Shown in pieces: positions 42,277 to 54,070 of a stretch of DNA of 64,000 nt. Location of the stretch: positions 845,017-909,016 of the forward strand of contig ML976991.1 in the NCBI GenBank assembly GCA_010015675.1, written 5' to 3'. Within the stretch, counting starts at the first letter, position 1. Each line of letters starts with the position of its first letter. Position numbers and translations under genes: made by a program. The notes under the pieces were generated by a model that worked only from the letters and a program-made list of their open reading frames with translations, was not told the origin of the DNA and searched no databases. This DNA is from Byssothecium circinans. Lineage: Eukaryota > Ascomycota > Dothideomycetes > Pleosporales > Massarinaceae.

Positions 42277-45200
42277 ACGCCTGGATCGTTTTCCGCCGCC
42301 ATCCTCTTTGGTGCCCCACCCTTTTGTTCACTCCTTTAATTGCGCGCCCCCGCCCTTGGCCATCAAATTACTACCTAATGATGAATACCCTACGTAATGA
42401 TATTTGTACTCTACGTACACTGGACTGCAGCGCTGGATTGGTCGCTTCACACAAAGCACCGGGATAGGAAAGGACTAAGAGAATTGGATTTTGCGAGCCC
42501 GGAGATTCACACGCTTCACACACCTTGCGCACTTGGATCGATTCGCTTCACAACTTGGCGGCGTTTCCGACTTGTTTTCCCAAGATACCTCAGCTCCACG
42601 CGAGCCTTACTTTTTTCTCCTTACTTTTTTCTCCTTACTTTTTCTTTTTCTAACTTTCTTATGTCAATTTGTTCTTCTGCTTCTACGATACCCATTATCT
42701 TTACTACATTTGGAGCCTTTCTTGGCGACTTTAGCGGGCGGTTTGAACAGACACGTACACACGAAACAATTCCTTTTTGAGAGCTTGAGGAAAGTTTACA
42801 ATATTTCAGATTTATTTTTACATATCATACACATGGCAAACAAGCTGGGATGAGACGAGCGTGATCAGGTGGTTCGGTGGTTTGATTGACGGGGAAAGGG
42901 GAGCGATACTCGGGGAATACATGCGTGGGAAATGATGAATGAAGGTGCTATAGGGAAGAGTGACGGAAGAAACAAACAGACGAATGCCCCTCGCAGCAAT
43001 CAGTGCGAGAGGATGGATAACATCACAGCGGTGTCGGCAATAGATTGCAAGCTTCCTTTCACAGGAGTTGAATCAAACATCACACCTCTCGCCCTTTTTT
43101 CAATTGCCACACGAGACTTCCTTTCAATGTCCTCTGCCCCCTATGTCCATGCAAAGATCAAGTCGCATTCAGAGAATCAATCACACCTCCCTCCCTTTTC
43201 TACCCTGTAAAAACATTGCAAACCCTATCCGATACGATACGATACGATACGGATACGGTAAAGGACCCCAGACCCATCACCACCATCTATCTACCTAATC
43301 TAATCTCATCTCATCTCATCGCATCGCGCAACAGCTAAACTCGCAATCTCACACTCCCTCCGAATCCGAATCCGCGCACCCGCGGTCCCACCAATTGAAT
43401 GGGAAACGGCGAGCGAGCGCCTTAGTCCGATGGTGGTATAGGTCGCACGGGCGGGTGCAGCCTTAGGATAGCCCACATGCAGTGCCGCTGGGTACGGATC
43501 CGAAAGCGAGGGTGAGAGTTGAGAGGGTGTGGAGGCACTGGAGTCATGAACTGCGCGTGCTCGAGATATATTTTTTGATACCGTGGCACTTGCGTGGTAG
43601 TTCGGTAGTTCGGTATTATCTACCTACTCTATCTATCGCTATGAGATGGATGATCGCTATTACGGGTATGGTAGTGAAGAAACGTTAATTCGGAAACTGC
43701 CCTGTGGTCTTACAAAAAATCCAAGGGGTCAAGTCGCTTCAAGCACTAAAGTAGGTGTCTATGATTCGATTCCGTTCCCGCTCTGTAGGGGGAAGTGAAC
43801 CGTGAAGCACGCACATGTCTGTTATGGTTTGATTGGTTGATTTAGTCGGAGCCCTGTGTAAGATCGAGTTTAGCGCGGATCCCGGGATCCTGTTCCTCGG
43901 CCCTTCTTTCCTCTCTTCTTTTCATGCGACACCCTTGCGCAATAGATAATGCATGTACTGTACTGTGGTTGGGCGAGCGCGAGTCTTTAGTTCAGTCTTT
44001 GGGCTTTTCTGGTATTGAATAGGACGTTGATGTTCCTGGGAAAACTGTCCTAGGAAACTCCCAAAAGCGCCTATTTTTGCTGGCCCTGACGTAGGTATGG
44101 TACAAGATGACGGCGTTGGCGCTTGAACATGATGTGTTGGTGCAGCGTGGCGTACGTGGAAGCGCGCTTGTGATGCGTGTGCCTGCGTGCCTGCGTGCCT
44201 GCGGAGTGGGGTCCTTTTGGCTCGCGTGAAGAGGGCTTGATGTCACTGTACATGGCTAAGAGATGGGTGTTTAACCAACCACGTGCTGGGGACGAGGGGG
44301 GAGGGAATGGGGAGAGATGAGTTGTTCGACGCCACTTGTTTGAGGGTGAGGGATTCGGGGGTGGGGGATTGGTGTTCTGGAACTGTTGTTATCTTTTGTT
44401 GTTGGCGTGTTTGGAGATGGGTAGTGTTTGACGTAGAGAGTTGTTCTCAATGGATGCCGTGGATGGTGTGGCGGATAGATCTATGACTTCGAACCGTCCT
44501 GATTGTTCTAATACGTCGACTATCTAATGCAAGCGAAGATACTGTCAAGCCACGGAGATTTTCATGATGATCTTATAAGTGCATTCAGGTACCCTTCCGG
44601 TCCACGACGACGCCTCCACTTACGCTTCGCTCGGGTTGGGACTGTCAAGCCGTGCCGTCTCCGAAAACCAGGGCCCTAACTTTCCTTTACCAAACCCCCT
44701 GCATACGATCCAATAGTGCGCTCGTGCCGGGTGTGTTTCGTTGACATGTTCGCCACTTAAAAAGATACCTTAGCGACTAAGATGCCAAGATTGGAACTTC
44801 CGCGACTCACCAACACCAACGGCACAACATCTTGAAGAAGAAAAGAAGAAAGAAAAGATAGAATCAATACTTTCGACGCATTCCTTCACCGTCGAGCGTT
44901 ACATTCCGTAATATTGTATTGCTTGTCCAAATTGCTGGGTTGGGATAGAAGTGTAAGAAGGATGCTGATCCAATACATTGACGATGATCCCCGTATCATC
45001 ATACTTTAGATCGACAAGTCCGATTCCCTCTTTCAACCATGTGAGTCAACAGCCACAGATGACGCGTGGAAGCTGTGGCGAGTGCATGTGTAAGGTTCCA
45101 GCCCAGTTCGGCCCGTTTCTGTTGGTGTTGATGATGTTCGAGAAGGTATGGTACTTGCCGCAACTGCTGTTTGGTGGAGAGAGCTGTGCATGTGGCTAGT

Positions 45201-45601
45201 AGGGAAAATGATGGCAAACTGTTACATCGTGGCTAGAGCTTGCGTGGCTTTCTCGCCACTCGGTGAATTAGGTGAAGCTGAGCTCTGAAGGCTCGTGTCG
45301 GCAAGCGGTGAGGATAATTTATCTCTACACATTCCTGAATGGGAAGCGAGGCCTTTGTGGCTGGCTGTTCTCTTTGGCTGAAGTCGATACCATACATGGG
45401 GTCGGTTAGGGGTCGGCTAAGCTTAAGCTTTCGTGCACGCTGCTCTACGGGTGCGCCATGTGGCGATGACGACGAACACGTGCTCTTCCTCCCGCTGCTT
45501 CAAGCCCATGCCCAGTGCTCCAGAGTCCATACAGAACTTTCCGCTCTGCATGCACTGCCATAGGCCCTCCTAGATCTTTCGCCGTGCATCGATGCCGTAA
45601 A
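42277..45601. other. Gene-poor region with simple repeats
   Basis: No gene seen over 3.3 kb. It includes T-rich runs (CTCCTTACTTTTTT repeats near 42610), a GATAC tandem array near 43233-43260 followed by TCATC repeats, and a short TGCCTGCG array near 44180. All ORFs are below 100 codons and lack domains. Confidence 0.45.
43230..43330 (+). repeat. GATAC and CATCT/CATCG microsatellites
   Basis: Five GATAC units near 43232-43255, then TAATC and TCATC pentamers near 43297-43325. Simple sequence only. Confidence 0.75.
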
Positions 45602-45964
45602 TTAGAGTTGTGTGTATCGCGCGTCGCCTAGCTCTTCGTTGTCGTCGTCGTCCTCTCGTCTATCAAGGTACAGCTCACTATTCTCAAACCATCTCACCAG
45701 CCGGGGCGGGTTAGACCACTTGCCACAATCATGCCCTCGCTTAAACGCCACACCGAAATGACGGGGATAGGGGTTTTCGGAGAAATATCCTGAATTCGGG
45801 TTCCCATCTCTCTTTTCGATGCCCACCCTGAGAGGATTGGAGCGTTCAACCGAGGGAATCTGTCTCTCGATCCTTGGCCTAGCCGGACGGATGGTCCCGA
45901 TGGTTTTCGCGAGCACCGTGAGAGTTCTCGGTACCAATTTGGGAGCGCGGATCTTGTACCCTCC
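45602..45964 (-). other. Orphan coding-like exon
   Basis: A minus-strand frame of 121 codons starts just after an acceptor-like GACGCAG and runs to a TAA at 45604-45602. It contains no methionine, so it could only be a final exon. The text looks coding: GYKIRAPKLVPRTLTVLAK, GYFSENPYPRHFGVAFKRG, then WFENSELYLDRREDDDDNE. No upstream exon with an ATG was found in the next ~500 bases. It may be the remnant of a gene or the end of a gene with a distant first exon. Confidence 0.3.
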
Positions 45965-47785
45965 CTGCGTCGCCGTACTTTATTTATGCTGCGCGTAGGA
46001 ATAGATTATAGGTTGCCGCGGTTCAAAGGGCGTGATGGGCTTTGTTTTCGTTATTTCGAAGCCCTTTTTTTGGGACTGTGATGTGGAATTGTCGCTTTTA
46101 GGCCTCGTTTCCAACCAGACGGTATGGCATGGGGGGAATCATCAACAACAACAGAACAGCATGAGTTGTGGATCCCATCGGCCGCATTAGTCCGCAACTT
46201 CGCGACGAAGTGTACCCGATAGCATGACGTCAAGCGCAACATACCCATACAGCTGTCGGTACCCGGGGTACCGGTACCTGACGCAAAAGCTTTGCCAACG
46301 CATGCTATCTGAATGAAGAAAATGAAATGCGCAATACACTCATTACCATCTCACCGCTCCCGCCTACCCACAGATGGCGAAACTTTAAAACTTTAAAACA
46401 AAGCACGTATGCAGCATGTTTCTACATTTCTGCAGCCCAAGAAGGGGGGAATGGATGGCAGCAAATCAATGGACAAAAGGAAACATGCACGAACAAGCAA
46501 CAGCATGTCGGGAAAGGGGATGTGCTGGTCGAATAGAAAACTGTGGCTTGATATGTACAGTAAGACGTGCTTCTTTTGGAGCTTGAGCTTGAGCTTTGGG
46601 CGCGTGGGGTCTGGGGCTGGAAAGACGCCGGTTGGTGGAATTCGCGGTCGCGTCGTTGCCATATGGAGAGTAAGATGAGATTTTCGGAAGTGTATCTTGT
46701 GGACTGAAGGATGGGTTTGGTGAAGAGAAGAGGAGAAAAATGAGAAATCGAGGTAGACGTGACTGTTGTAGAGTATTGCAATTGGACTTTTCGGGGGAGT
46801 CGTTGGACTATTGGAAGGAGATCGACTCCGGGAGCGGCGAATGGACTGCTTCGCTAACTGCGATACCCTTGCTTTCCACAACTTGACACGCGAGCGGAGC
46901 GGAGATCATGAAGTGAACGTGGTAGTGTTAAAGCGGCATGTTGAGTTGTCTATCAGCGGTGAGAGAGAGCCAAATTAGAAAAAAACTGTCTGTAACTGTT
47001 ACTGGCCCTATACATAGATTGAAAGAAACACGTTTGAAACTTTGTTGCAAGCGACATGTCATCAACCATGTATTTTGACTCTTGAGAGCCAGAACAGCGT
47101 TGTTGGGATGCAGTGATGCAGCATGCTATGATATCACATAGACGAGGTACCGAAACCTTCGGCAAGGATTTTGATGTATGTGCCTCTTCTAGGTAGTTGG
47201 TCGAGTTTTCAATAAACTTAACCTACGGTACAACCGTTGGAGTCAACGTCTATTCTGTGAGCTAACATCGTGAGCGGAAATCGCAGCCACAATCTCCACA
47301 TTCAAGCCCTTCCCCGTAGTTCCTGTCGAGTGGAGTTCTCCGGGATGATACATATTTTGGAAACCGTGCCTGAGGCTGGATCACCAGCTACAAAACGGTG
47401 CAGCCTCATGCGCGATGGAGAAGTAGTACCGGTGTTCCAATACTGGGCATCGGCCATCGACCGTGTTTTGGGAACTTGTCCCGTCATGACATGTGGAGTT
47501 CGGCTTTATTTTGCTTGTCTGTGCCGAGGACTGGGGGTCAGGCATGTCGAATCTTTATTATGCGTTGCTGTGGTGCTGTGGCTGGTGAAGGTCGAGGAAG
47601 GGGGATTAGTGGTAGGTGATTGTGGGAGTGGTATGAAACGTGAATGATACATGTGTCAGAAAATGGTATTGTTGTGAGAGCGGATTTGAAGGCACAATTA
47701 TGGTTGGACTAACGACAACGGTGAAGGAGAAAAAGAGTATGGATTTCTTGGGAGATATGAAAAGCGCAAGACTCTACTGCATGCT
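45965..47785. other. Intergenic, no gene supported
   Basis: Includes a KpnI-like palindromic cluster near 46258-46281 (GGTACCCGGGGTACC) and the ORF at 46393-46881, which lacks an ATG start at its ends and reads as low complexity. Confidence 0.4.
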
Positions 47786-48983
47786 TCAATCATCCAGCTC
47801 CCGTCCAAAATCAATCAGACGCAACTTCCTGGCGTCTCTCGGATGGAACTGTGCAATCTTGGCTCTGACAAGGAAACGAGAAGCCGCGGAGTCTCTTTCC
47901 AATTCGTAGTAAGCTTTCCCACCCGCAGAATTGGCCAAAGTGGTCAAGAGGTTCTCGATGAGTTGGCGCAGCTCGTTGTCGGCAGCTTCAGCCTCAGTCA
48001 ACGGCTCGTCCTCGTCCTCCACGGCAGCCTTGCTACCCCAGATTTGATCAATTCTTCGCTGTCGTGACTTCTCCGATGGGGCCTTTTTCCCCGACTTCAC
48101 CTTGCCTTTCTTGGTGAAGCCAGCTGCGAGTGTCTCATTCTCCACGTCAAACATATCGCCCACGACTGGACCACCTAGCTCTTCTGCAGCGACCATAGCA
48201 GACAGATGGTCGTTGATGAAGTCGTTCAATGAGTCACTGAGCCTCTGCATCTCCTCATCATACTCCTTCTTTTGCGCACGCTTCGCAGCAATTAGCTCTT
48301 TGGCTAGTTGTGCTGGCGTCTTTTGGGAACGGGCTTCGTGCTGTGTGCGTAGTCTCGTGATGCGGTTCTCCATAGCTTGGGCTAGGAGCTTTGCGTCGTG
48401 CAAGTTCGCTTCTTCATGCTTCAGACTGGTATCTGACTTGCTGATCTGCTCTTGAGTGCTCGTGATAGCTGCCTTGGACCCTTGGATGTTCTGCTGGAGG
48501 GTACGTGCGGCTAGGAGCGCAGGCAGAATCGAACCTTTTGGAGGAAGATACGGTGCGGTGGGCGTGAGGCGTGTGTACGCGTCTTTCACGGCCAGCAGCT
48601 GCTTGAGCTTCTCACGGGGATCCTCGGATGCGTATGCAGCTTTTTCGACATCAATCTCGGACGATGCGCGCAACTTGCAAGAACTTAGCCTCAATTTGGG
48701 AATGTATGAACTGCCATACCTTTTCCAGTGCCGCCTGTTGTTCCTGCACACGTTCTTGCAGTTCCCTCACGGTCTGCTCCAGACGCGCTTCAGTGACAGA
48801 CGCGTTGAAGTCCATGGGATCGTCCTGGAGCTCGCGCGCCGCCGTGACATATTGCTGTATTCGTGCAAGTGTTTCCTTCTGTGATTGTGCCATTGCAAGT
48901 GAGGGAATGTCGCAGAGGTTTTTGATGCCCGTGAGATGTTGCTGTGATGGGAAATCGTACGCGAAACTGGGCGAATTGTCCAT
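47786..48983 (-). CDS. Coiled-coil protein, unknown; possibly kinetochore-like
   Basis: Two exons: 48983-48720 and 48673-47786, 383 aa. The 46-nt intron (GTATGG to GCAAG) joins AALEK to LRASSEIDVEK in frame. The protein is almost entirely helical, with coiled-coil segments at residues ~60-110 and ~145-230 (QNIQGSKAAITSTQEQISKS, AQAMENRITRLRTQHEARSQ). It has a distinctive conserved-looking block LNDFINDHLSAMVAAEELGG followed by a basic KKGKVKSGKKAPSEKSRQRR segment, a likely nuclear signal. The general look recalls fungal CENP-type inner-kinetochore subunits, but I cannot assign one. A second methionine at residue 31 (MAQSQKETLAR) is a possible alternative start. Confidence 0.72.
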
Positions 48984-49780
48984 CGCGGATTTGCCTGGGC
49001 TCCCTGGCTTCTACCAACGTGCGCTGTCACCTTGTTACAGTCAATTAACGTACGAATATCGCCATCGCACCACTCTCCGCGTCTGTTTCGAAGGCCAGTT
49101 CTCAACTGAAGCTGCTGCACGTGATCGCGCCTAGTGTGCCAAGACGCGCCTGCTCTCCGCTTTGCGATCGCCAAACGTAACCGACCGCAACCTCACCTTC
49201 GCCTCCCCTTCCTTCTCACCACTTCCATTACTTGCGCACCCCGCCAGCTCCCTCATATATACCTCTCTAACGCTGCTGCTGTCTACTGCCCGCAGTGCCC
49301 CCACGGAGGAAATTGACGCTAATCTGAGGCTTCCCTCGACATCTGCGGCCTGCTCCTCAAAAAGGTTTGACGAGCGAGCTTTCTTTGCTTTAACGGCCAT
49401 TTCCTCTTCTCGACACCCATCCACCTCACCTCATCACCCATCCCGCCAGAACTCACCTCCCTCCGGCTCCTAAACTCCGCTCCTTTGCACAAGCACCACC
49501 AGCGGCCTCTCGCTCTGAGACACTGCTTTTCCGACCCTTCACACCACCACACGCCCAAACACTCCCCAGCGTTCGACGACCCTGCCTTGCGCCCCTCTAG
49601 CCGTCCGCACAGTCGCTCTCCCAATCCATCCGCCAGCACCAGCACGTTTTCCTTCACAGCCCCCGCTGTACATAACGTGGAACTATCGAATCAATTCAAG
49701 TCTCTCAGCACTTCGCTCGAGCAATTGCCTAGAGCGTGAAGATCCATCTCACTTGCACAAGACTCAATTGCTAGAAAATC
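48984..49780. promoter_or_regulatory. Divergent promoter region between the coiled-coil and KH-protein genes
   Basis: 797 bases between the two start codons, CT-rich on the plus strand from about 49190, as in long leaders of highly expressed fungal genes. ORFs here are low complexity. Confidence 0.45.
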
Positions 49781-51416
49781 ATGTCTGCATCCCCCACCAT
49801 TGCAGCCTCATCGGCTAAGCGGCCCCTCGAGGAGCCGTCTTCGCCCACCGGTCCGAACGACCAGCCCGACGCTAAGCGACCTGCCCTGGACAAGATGGTC
49901 AGGGAAGACGCGACCGCAGAGGACATCAACACGGCGCTGCCTGTCAACGGTGGAGGCATCGCGGCCGACGACATCAAACCGGAGGAAGCCAAACCTGAGG
50001 GTCCTGTCGATGATGTTCCTGACCAGAACGGCGCCAAAGAAGAGACGGACACTGTGATTCCAGATGCGCCAGCCATCGTGCCCATCCTTGAGACGCAGCC
50101 CATCCTTTCCACTACCGATGCTAATGGCCGTCACGGTGCTCACAACCAGCAACAAGATGAGACTAACTGGTTGCACCTGCGCGCATGCATTGGCACCGCC
50201 GAAGCAGCTACCATCATTGGCAAGGGCGGCGAGAACGTGACACAGATCCGTCGTCTCTCCGGTGCGAAGTGTACCGTGAGCGACTATTCTCGCGGCGCCG
50301 TTGAGCGCATTCTGACAGTTAGTGGGCAGGTTGATGCCGTCTCCAAGGTAAGCTCAAGCATGACCCATGTTAATGATAACGAGGCTAATTGAATAGGCAT
50401 TTGGTCTGATTGTCCGTACCCTGAATCAGGAAGACCTGGAGAACCCCTCCACCTCCACCTCCAAGTCCTATCCTATGCGCCTGCTTATTCCCCACATCCT
50501 CATCGGTTCAATCATTGGCAAGGGCGGGGTACGCATCCGGGAGATACAGGAAGCTTCTAATGCCAAGTTGAATGCTTCGGACACCATGCTTCCCAACTCG
50601 GGTGAGCGTTCCCTTGTGATCCTTGGTGTTGCCGATGCGGTCCACATTGCTGTGTATTACGTCGCCCAAACTCTAGTTGAACAGCTGACGGAGCGCTTTG
50701 GTGGACCGGGTGCCTCGCAGTACGCTACTCGAAGCGGCACTGCGGCGAATGTGGTTCCAGGCGGCATGTCAGTGCAACCCTATGTTCCTCAACCTGCCGG
50801 TGGTCAGTATGCGTACCCTGACAACTACCGTCGTCAGGGCCATCCGGGAGCACAACGTACTCCAGTCCACGGTCAGCCCCAGCCGTACATGCATGGACAG
50901 TCGCAGCAGCAACCTTTCGGCAACCCCAGCATGCCATATGGCGCCGGCTCACCTGCTCGTGCTCAATATGGTGGCCCTGGACCGCAACCGACCCCGTACG
51001 CTGGTCACCACGCCGCCGCTCCTGTCGGACACGGCCCGGCTCCCAACCAACCTCCGGTCCAAATGCCTGGTGCAGTAAGTGTCAAAGTTCCATACGATCC
51101 TCAAGCTATGTGCCTATACTAACTATGACGCAGCCGCTCACGCAGCAGATCTTCATTCCCAACGACATGGTTGGAGCTATCATTGGCAAAGGCGGAGCGA
51201 AGATCAACGAGATCCGCCAGCTCAGTGGTAGTGTCATCAAGATCAACGAACCCACTGATAACAGCAACGAGCGTCTCGTCACCATCACCGGAACACAAGA
51301 GTGCAACCAGATGGCCCTCTATATGTTGTACTCGCGGCTTGGTGAGTTGACTGGATAATCCCGTTATGCGGACATGTTGCTGACAATGAATAGAATCCGA
51401 GAAGCACCGAATCTAA
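49781..51416 (+). CDS. Triple KH-domain RNA-binding protein (PCBP/Rnc1/Pbp2 type)
   Basis: Four exons: 49781-50347, 50397-51074, 51134-51341 and 51394-51416, 491 aa. The last exon encodes only SEKHRI-stop plus one split codon. Three KH domains each show the GXXG loop: ATIIGKGGENVTQIRRLSGA (KH1, ~140), GSIIGKGGVRIREIQEASNA (KH2, ~230) and GAIIGKGGAKINEIRQLSGS (KH3, ~430). A Gln/Pro/Gly-rich linker of about 140 residues separates KH2 and KH3. This is the layout of S. pombe Rnc1 and budding yeast Pbp2/Hek2, which bind C/U-rich mRNA and affect its stability or localisation. Which of these is the true orthologue cannot be decided by eye. Confidence 0.92.
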
Positions 51417-52351
51417 GCTCTTGTCAACCTGCAAAGATATCGGGACCCCATCCGACGACATCATGACTGCTACATCAGTTCAATCAGCGGGCGGTTTCGT
51501 GTCCACTTTCATTTCCTTCGTCTCTCAAGATCCTTATCTGGGGTGCATGGCGTAGATGGGTTTTGGGTTCCGGCGCGTTTCGGTTCCACCTTTCTTTCTC
51601 TTTCTTTCAAGTCTGCGATCGTTCGGCGAGCACGAGCGGAGCGGAGCATGCGGGTTTAATTTTTGGGCATAATTTCTGGCCAACAAATTCTCTCGGGGAA
51701 AAAAATTGAGGCGACGAACTAGTCATGGATACATGGGCACGGTAGCGAACGACTGCAGCTGCGATTGCGGTTGCGGTTGGCGAGACCTGAGTCTGAATGA
51801 TTGATTGATTGCTCTGCCTAAGGTTCGATACTCTGCATGCACAACCAAAAAAAGAAAACATGGACAAATTTCAATTTTCACAAACTTTCCATCCCCCGCT
51901 CCTGTTTCCCTTTCCGCATCTCCTTAGTCCTTGTAATCGAAGATGCGCGTTTGAAAGATTGCGGGTTGACGGGTGCGTTGGGACGTTGGCTGGCAGCATG
52001 CCGCATCCGGAACTGTGTTTGCTAGGTACAAAACAAAGACCTAGTTCTGCGCGCGTCCGCCCGAGATGCAACGGTACAGTAACAGACCAATACTCGCAAC
52101 GTTTTTTTGCATTCCAGAGCGCTATTTGCATTTGGGTGGTTGAAGAGCGTGCGGGCATCGACGGTTGCGGTGAGGTGAGTTCGGAACGTCATATGAAGAC
52201 GACCGGCCGGCGTTCCCTAAAGTCTTTGCATCTGATCGCAGTTCCGCTACTATCTGTTCTTCTTCTTCTTATAAGACATTCACGTTCGCTTGCTTAGAGT
52301 GCGGGTTTTGAGTAGCTTGGCTTGTGAAAGAGATAGTTCTTTGAAGGAAGG
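51417..52351. other. Intergenic, no gene seen
   Basis: The 3-prime flank of the KH gene and promoter of the BTB gene. The ORF at 51809-52297 has no domain and its start is not ATG-supported. Confidence 0.4.
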
Positions 52352-53656
52352 ATGACGAGAGAGAGTAGCTTATCGGGGAGTGCGAGTGCGAGTGGAAGTG
52401 GGAGCATTCCGGCGACTCTGCCACCGCCTTATACGTCGACTGGCACGCGCGCTGGAACTTTGAGGTACGTACATTGGCTGATTAACGAGGTGTAATACGC
52501 AAGGGATGAGGAAGTCAGTCCAGAAAACACAAGGACGATTTCCTGTAAACTAGACTACACGGAACCTCATCAACATCCCCTACCCAAAGCCGCCCCAATA
52601 AAACCCAAAGAAAAACCTCCTTACTAAAACCCCCCCAGATCAACATCCACCTCCTTCACCACAACCTCAGAACTCCTCATCGGCCCCAAGCCCACGCGCT
52701 TCCTCCTGCACACCGACCTCCTCACATCACAATCCCCCTATTTCCGCGCCTGCCTCACAACCTCCTTCCTCGAGTCCCAAACGCAAAGCATAACCCTCGC
52801 CGACATCACCGTCGAACACTTCGAGCTCCTCGTCCTCTGGCTCTACACGGGGTCCCTCACGCCGCCGCCCTTCAAAGACGGTAAACCCGCCTACTACACG
52901 CTGCTCAACCTCTACATCCTCGCAGACCGCCTCTGCTTCGAGGGTCTGCGCAACCACATCATCGACCTGATGAGCGACCTCGCCGATTCCACAAACTCGG
53001 TCCTCACGCCCTCGGACACGCGCATCTTGTACGAGAACATCGGCGACGACGCGCGGATCAGGGACCTCGTGCTTGATCTCTTCGCCTTCAAGAAGACGGA
53101 TAAGTTACTCGCGACCCATGCGGATCGCTGGCATGCGGGATTCCTTAGGGATCTGACCGTCAGGTTGAAGAGGCCTTGCGAACAGGCTATGCTGAGGCAT
53201 AGGCTCGTTATGTGGTGTCCCGGAAACTGGCTGGCCGCGCGTGCCTGTGATAATTGTAGGGTTGTGCTGCCGCCGAGGTATGGCGCCGTCGGGTGTGAGG
53301 AGTGCTGTTGTGCGTTTTGTGTGGCGTGTGTGCAGGATGGCGTTGGGGTTGCGAGTTGGGAGGATGGGAGGTTGGCGGGTCCGATGGCGCTGGTGGCGGG
53401 TCCGGGCTCGGGGTCGAGCTCAGGGTCGGGGGTAAGGGTTGGGTCGTCGGTGGAGGAGGGTTTGGGAGCTGCAGGGGTGGAGCAGCTTCCGAGGTATGGG
53501 GAGGGGGATAAGGTGGCGAGGCTGGGGAGGTGGAGTGGTGCGAAGAGTGGTGCGAGGAAGTGGGAGAGCTGCAAGCCGTGGAGAGGGAGCAGGTGTAGGG
53601 TTTATCATGAGCATAGGGAGACGGAGGCTTGTGGAGATTTGTTCATGGGGCGGTGA
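52352..53656 (+). CDS. BTB/POZ-domain protein
   Basis: Two exons: 52352-52464 and 52639-53656, 376 aa. The 174-nt intron is long for this window but has a GTACGT donor and a C-rich CCCCCAG acceptor, and keeps frame. After a Ser/Gly/Pro-rich start, residues ~50-150 are a BTB fold: RFLLHTDLLTSQSPYFRACL, then FLESQTQSITLADITVEHFE, LLVLWLYTGSL and LLNLYILADRLCFEGLRNHI. The C-terminal part contains a cysteine cluster (CDNCRVV, CEECCCAFCVACV) that could bind zinc, then a Gly/Ser-rich linker. Fungal BTB proteins act as CUL3 adaptors or in transcription; no specific role can be given. The cysteine cluster is an unusual addition. Confidence 0.82.
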
Positions 53657-54070
53657 CTTGATGAGAGGGAGGATGGAGAGGTGGAGAAGGGGGCTAGAGA
53701 GCGGAAGAGCAGAACCGTTTGGTGGGCGGAATGGGCATAAGGGGGTGGGCTTGTATTTTAACATTTCATTTCGGCATTTGCGTGGTCCTGAGAATAATAT
53801 CACTATCATTTTAGTATGCATGAACTGTGTTAGCTGTGTCTGTTTGTATGTGTGGGGTGGTCAAGGGATTAGGTGGATTCATTATGGAGTGGAATCGCGC
53901 TCTTGCGCTATTCTGATGACGGTATTGATGGTCATACATTGGGAAAGTACATGGGAGAATACCTCCTCGTTCTTATTATACACGGCCTAGACGCTCAACC
54001 TAGTCGAAAGCCAGAAGATGGAAGATGATGCAAAGGGAAGCGTCGCCAGAATTAGGTACCACTTTTCGAA
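53657..54070. other. Short convergent intergenic region
   Basis: The 3-prime flanks of the BTB gene and MAM33 gene. Nothing else seen. Confidence 0.4.

Noticed and set aside
46393..46881. 162-codon minus-strand frame
   Set aside because: Begins at a TTG, composition is biased and no domain is visible.
51790..51840. GGTTCGATAC resembling a tRNA B box
   Set aside because: No A box or foldable cloverleaf in the preceding 60 bases.
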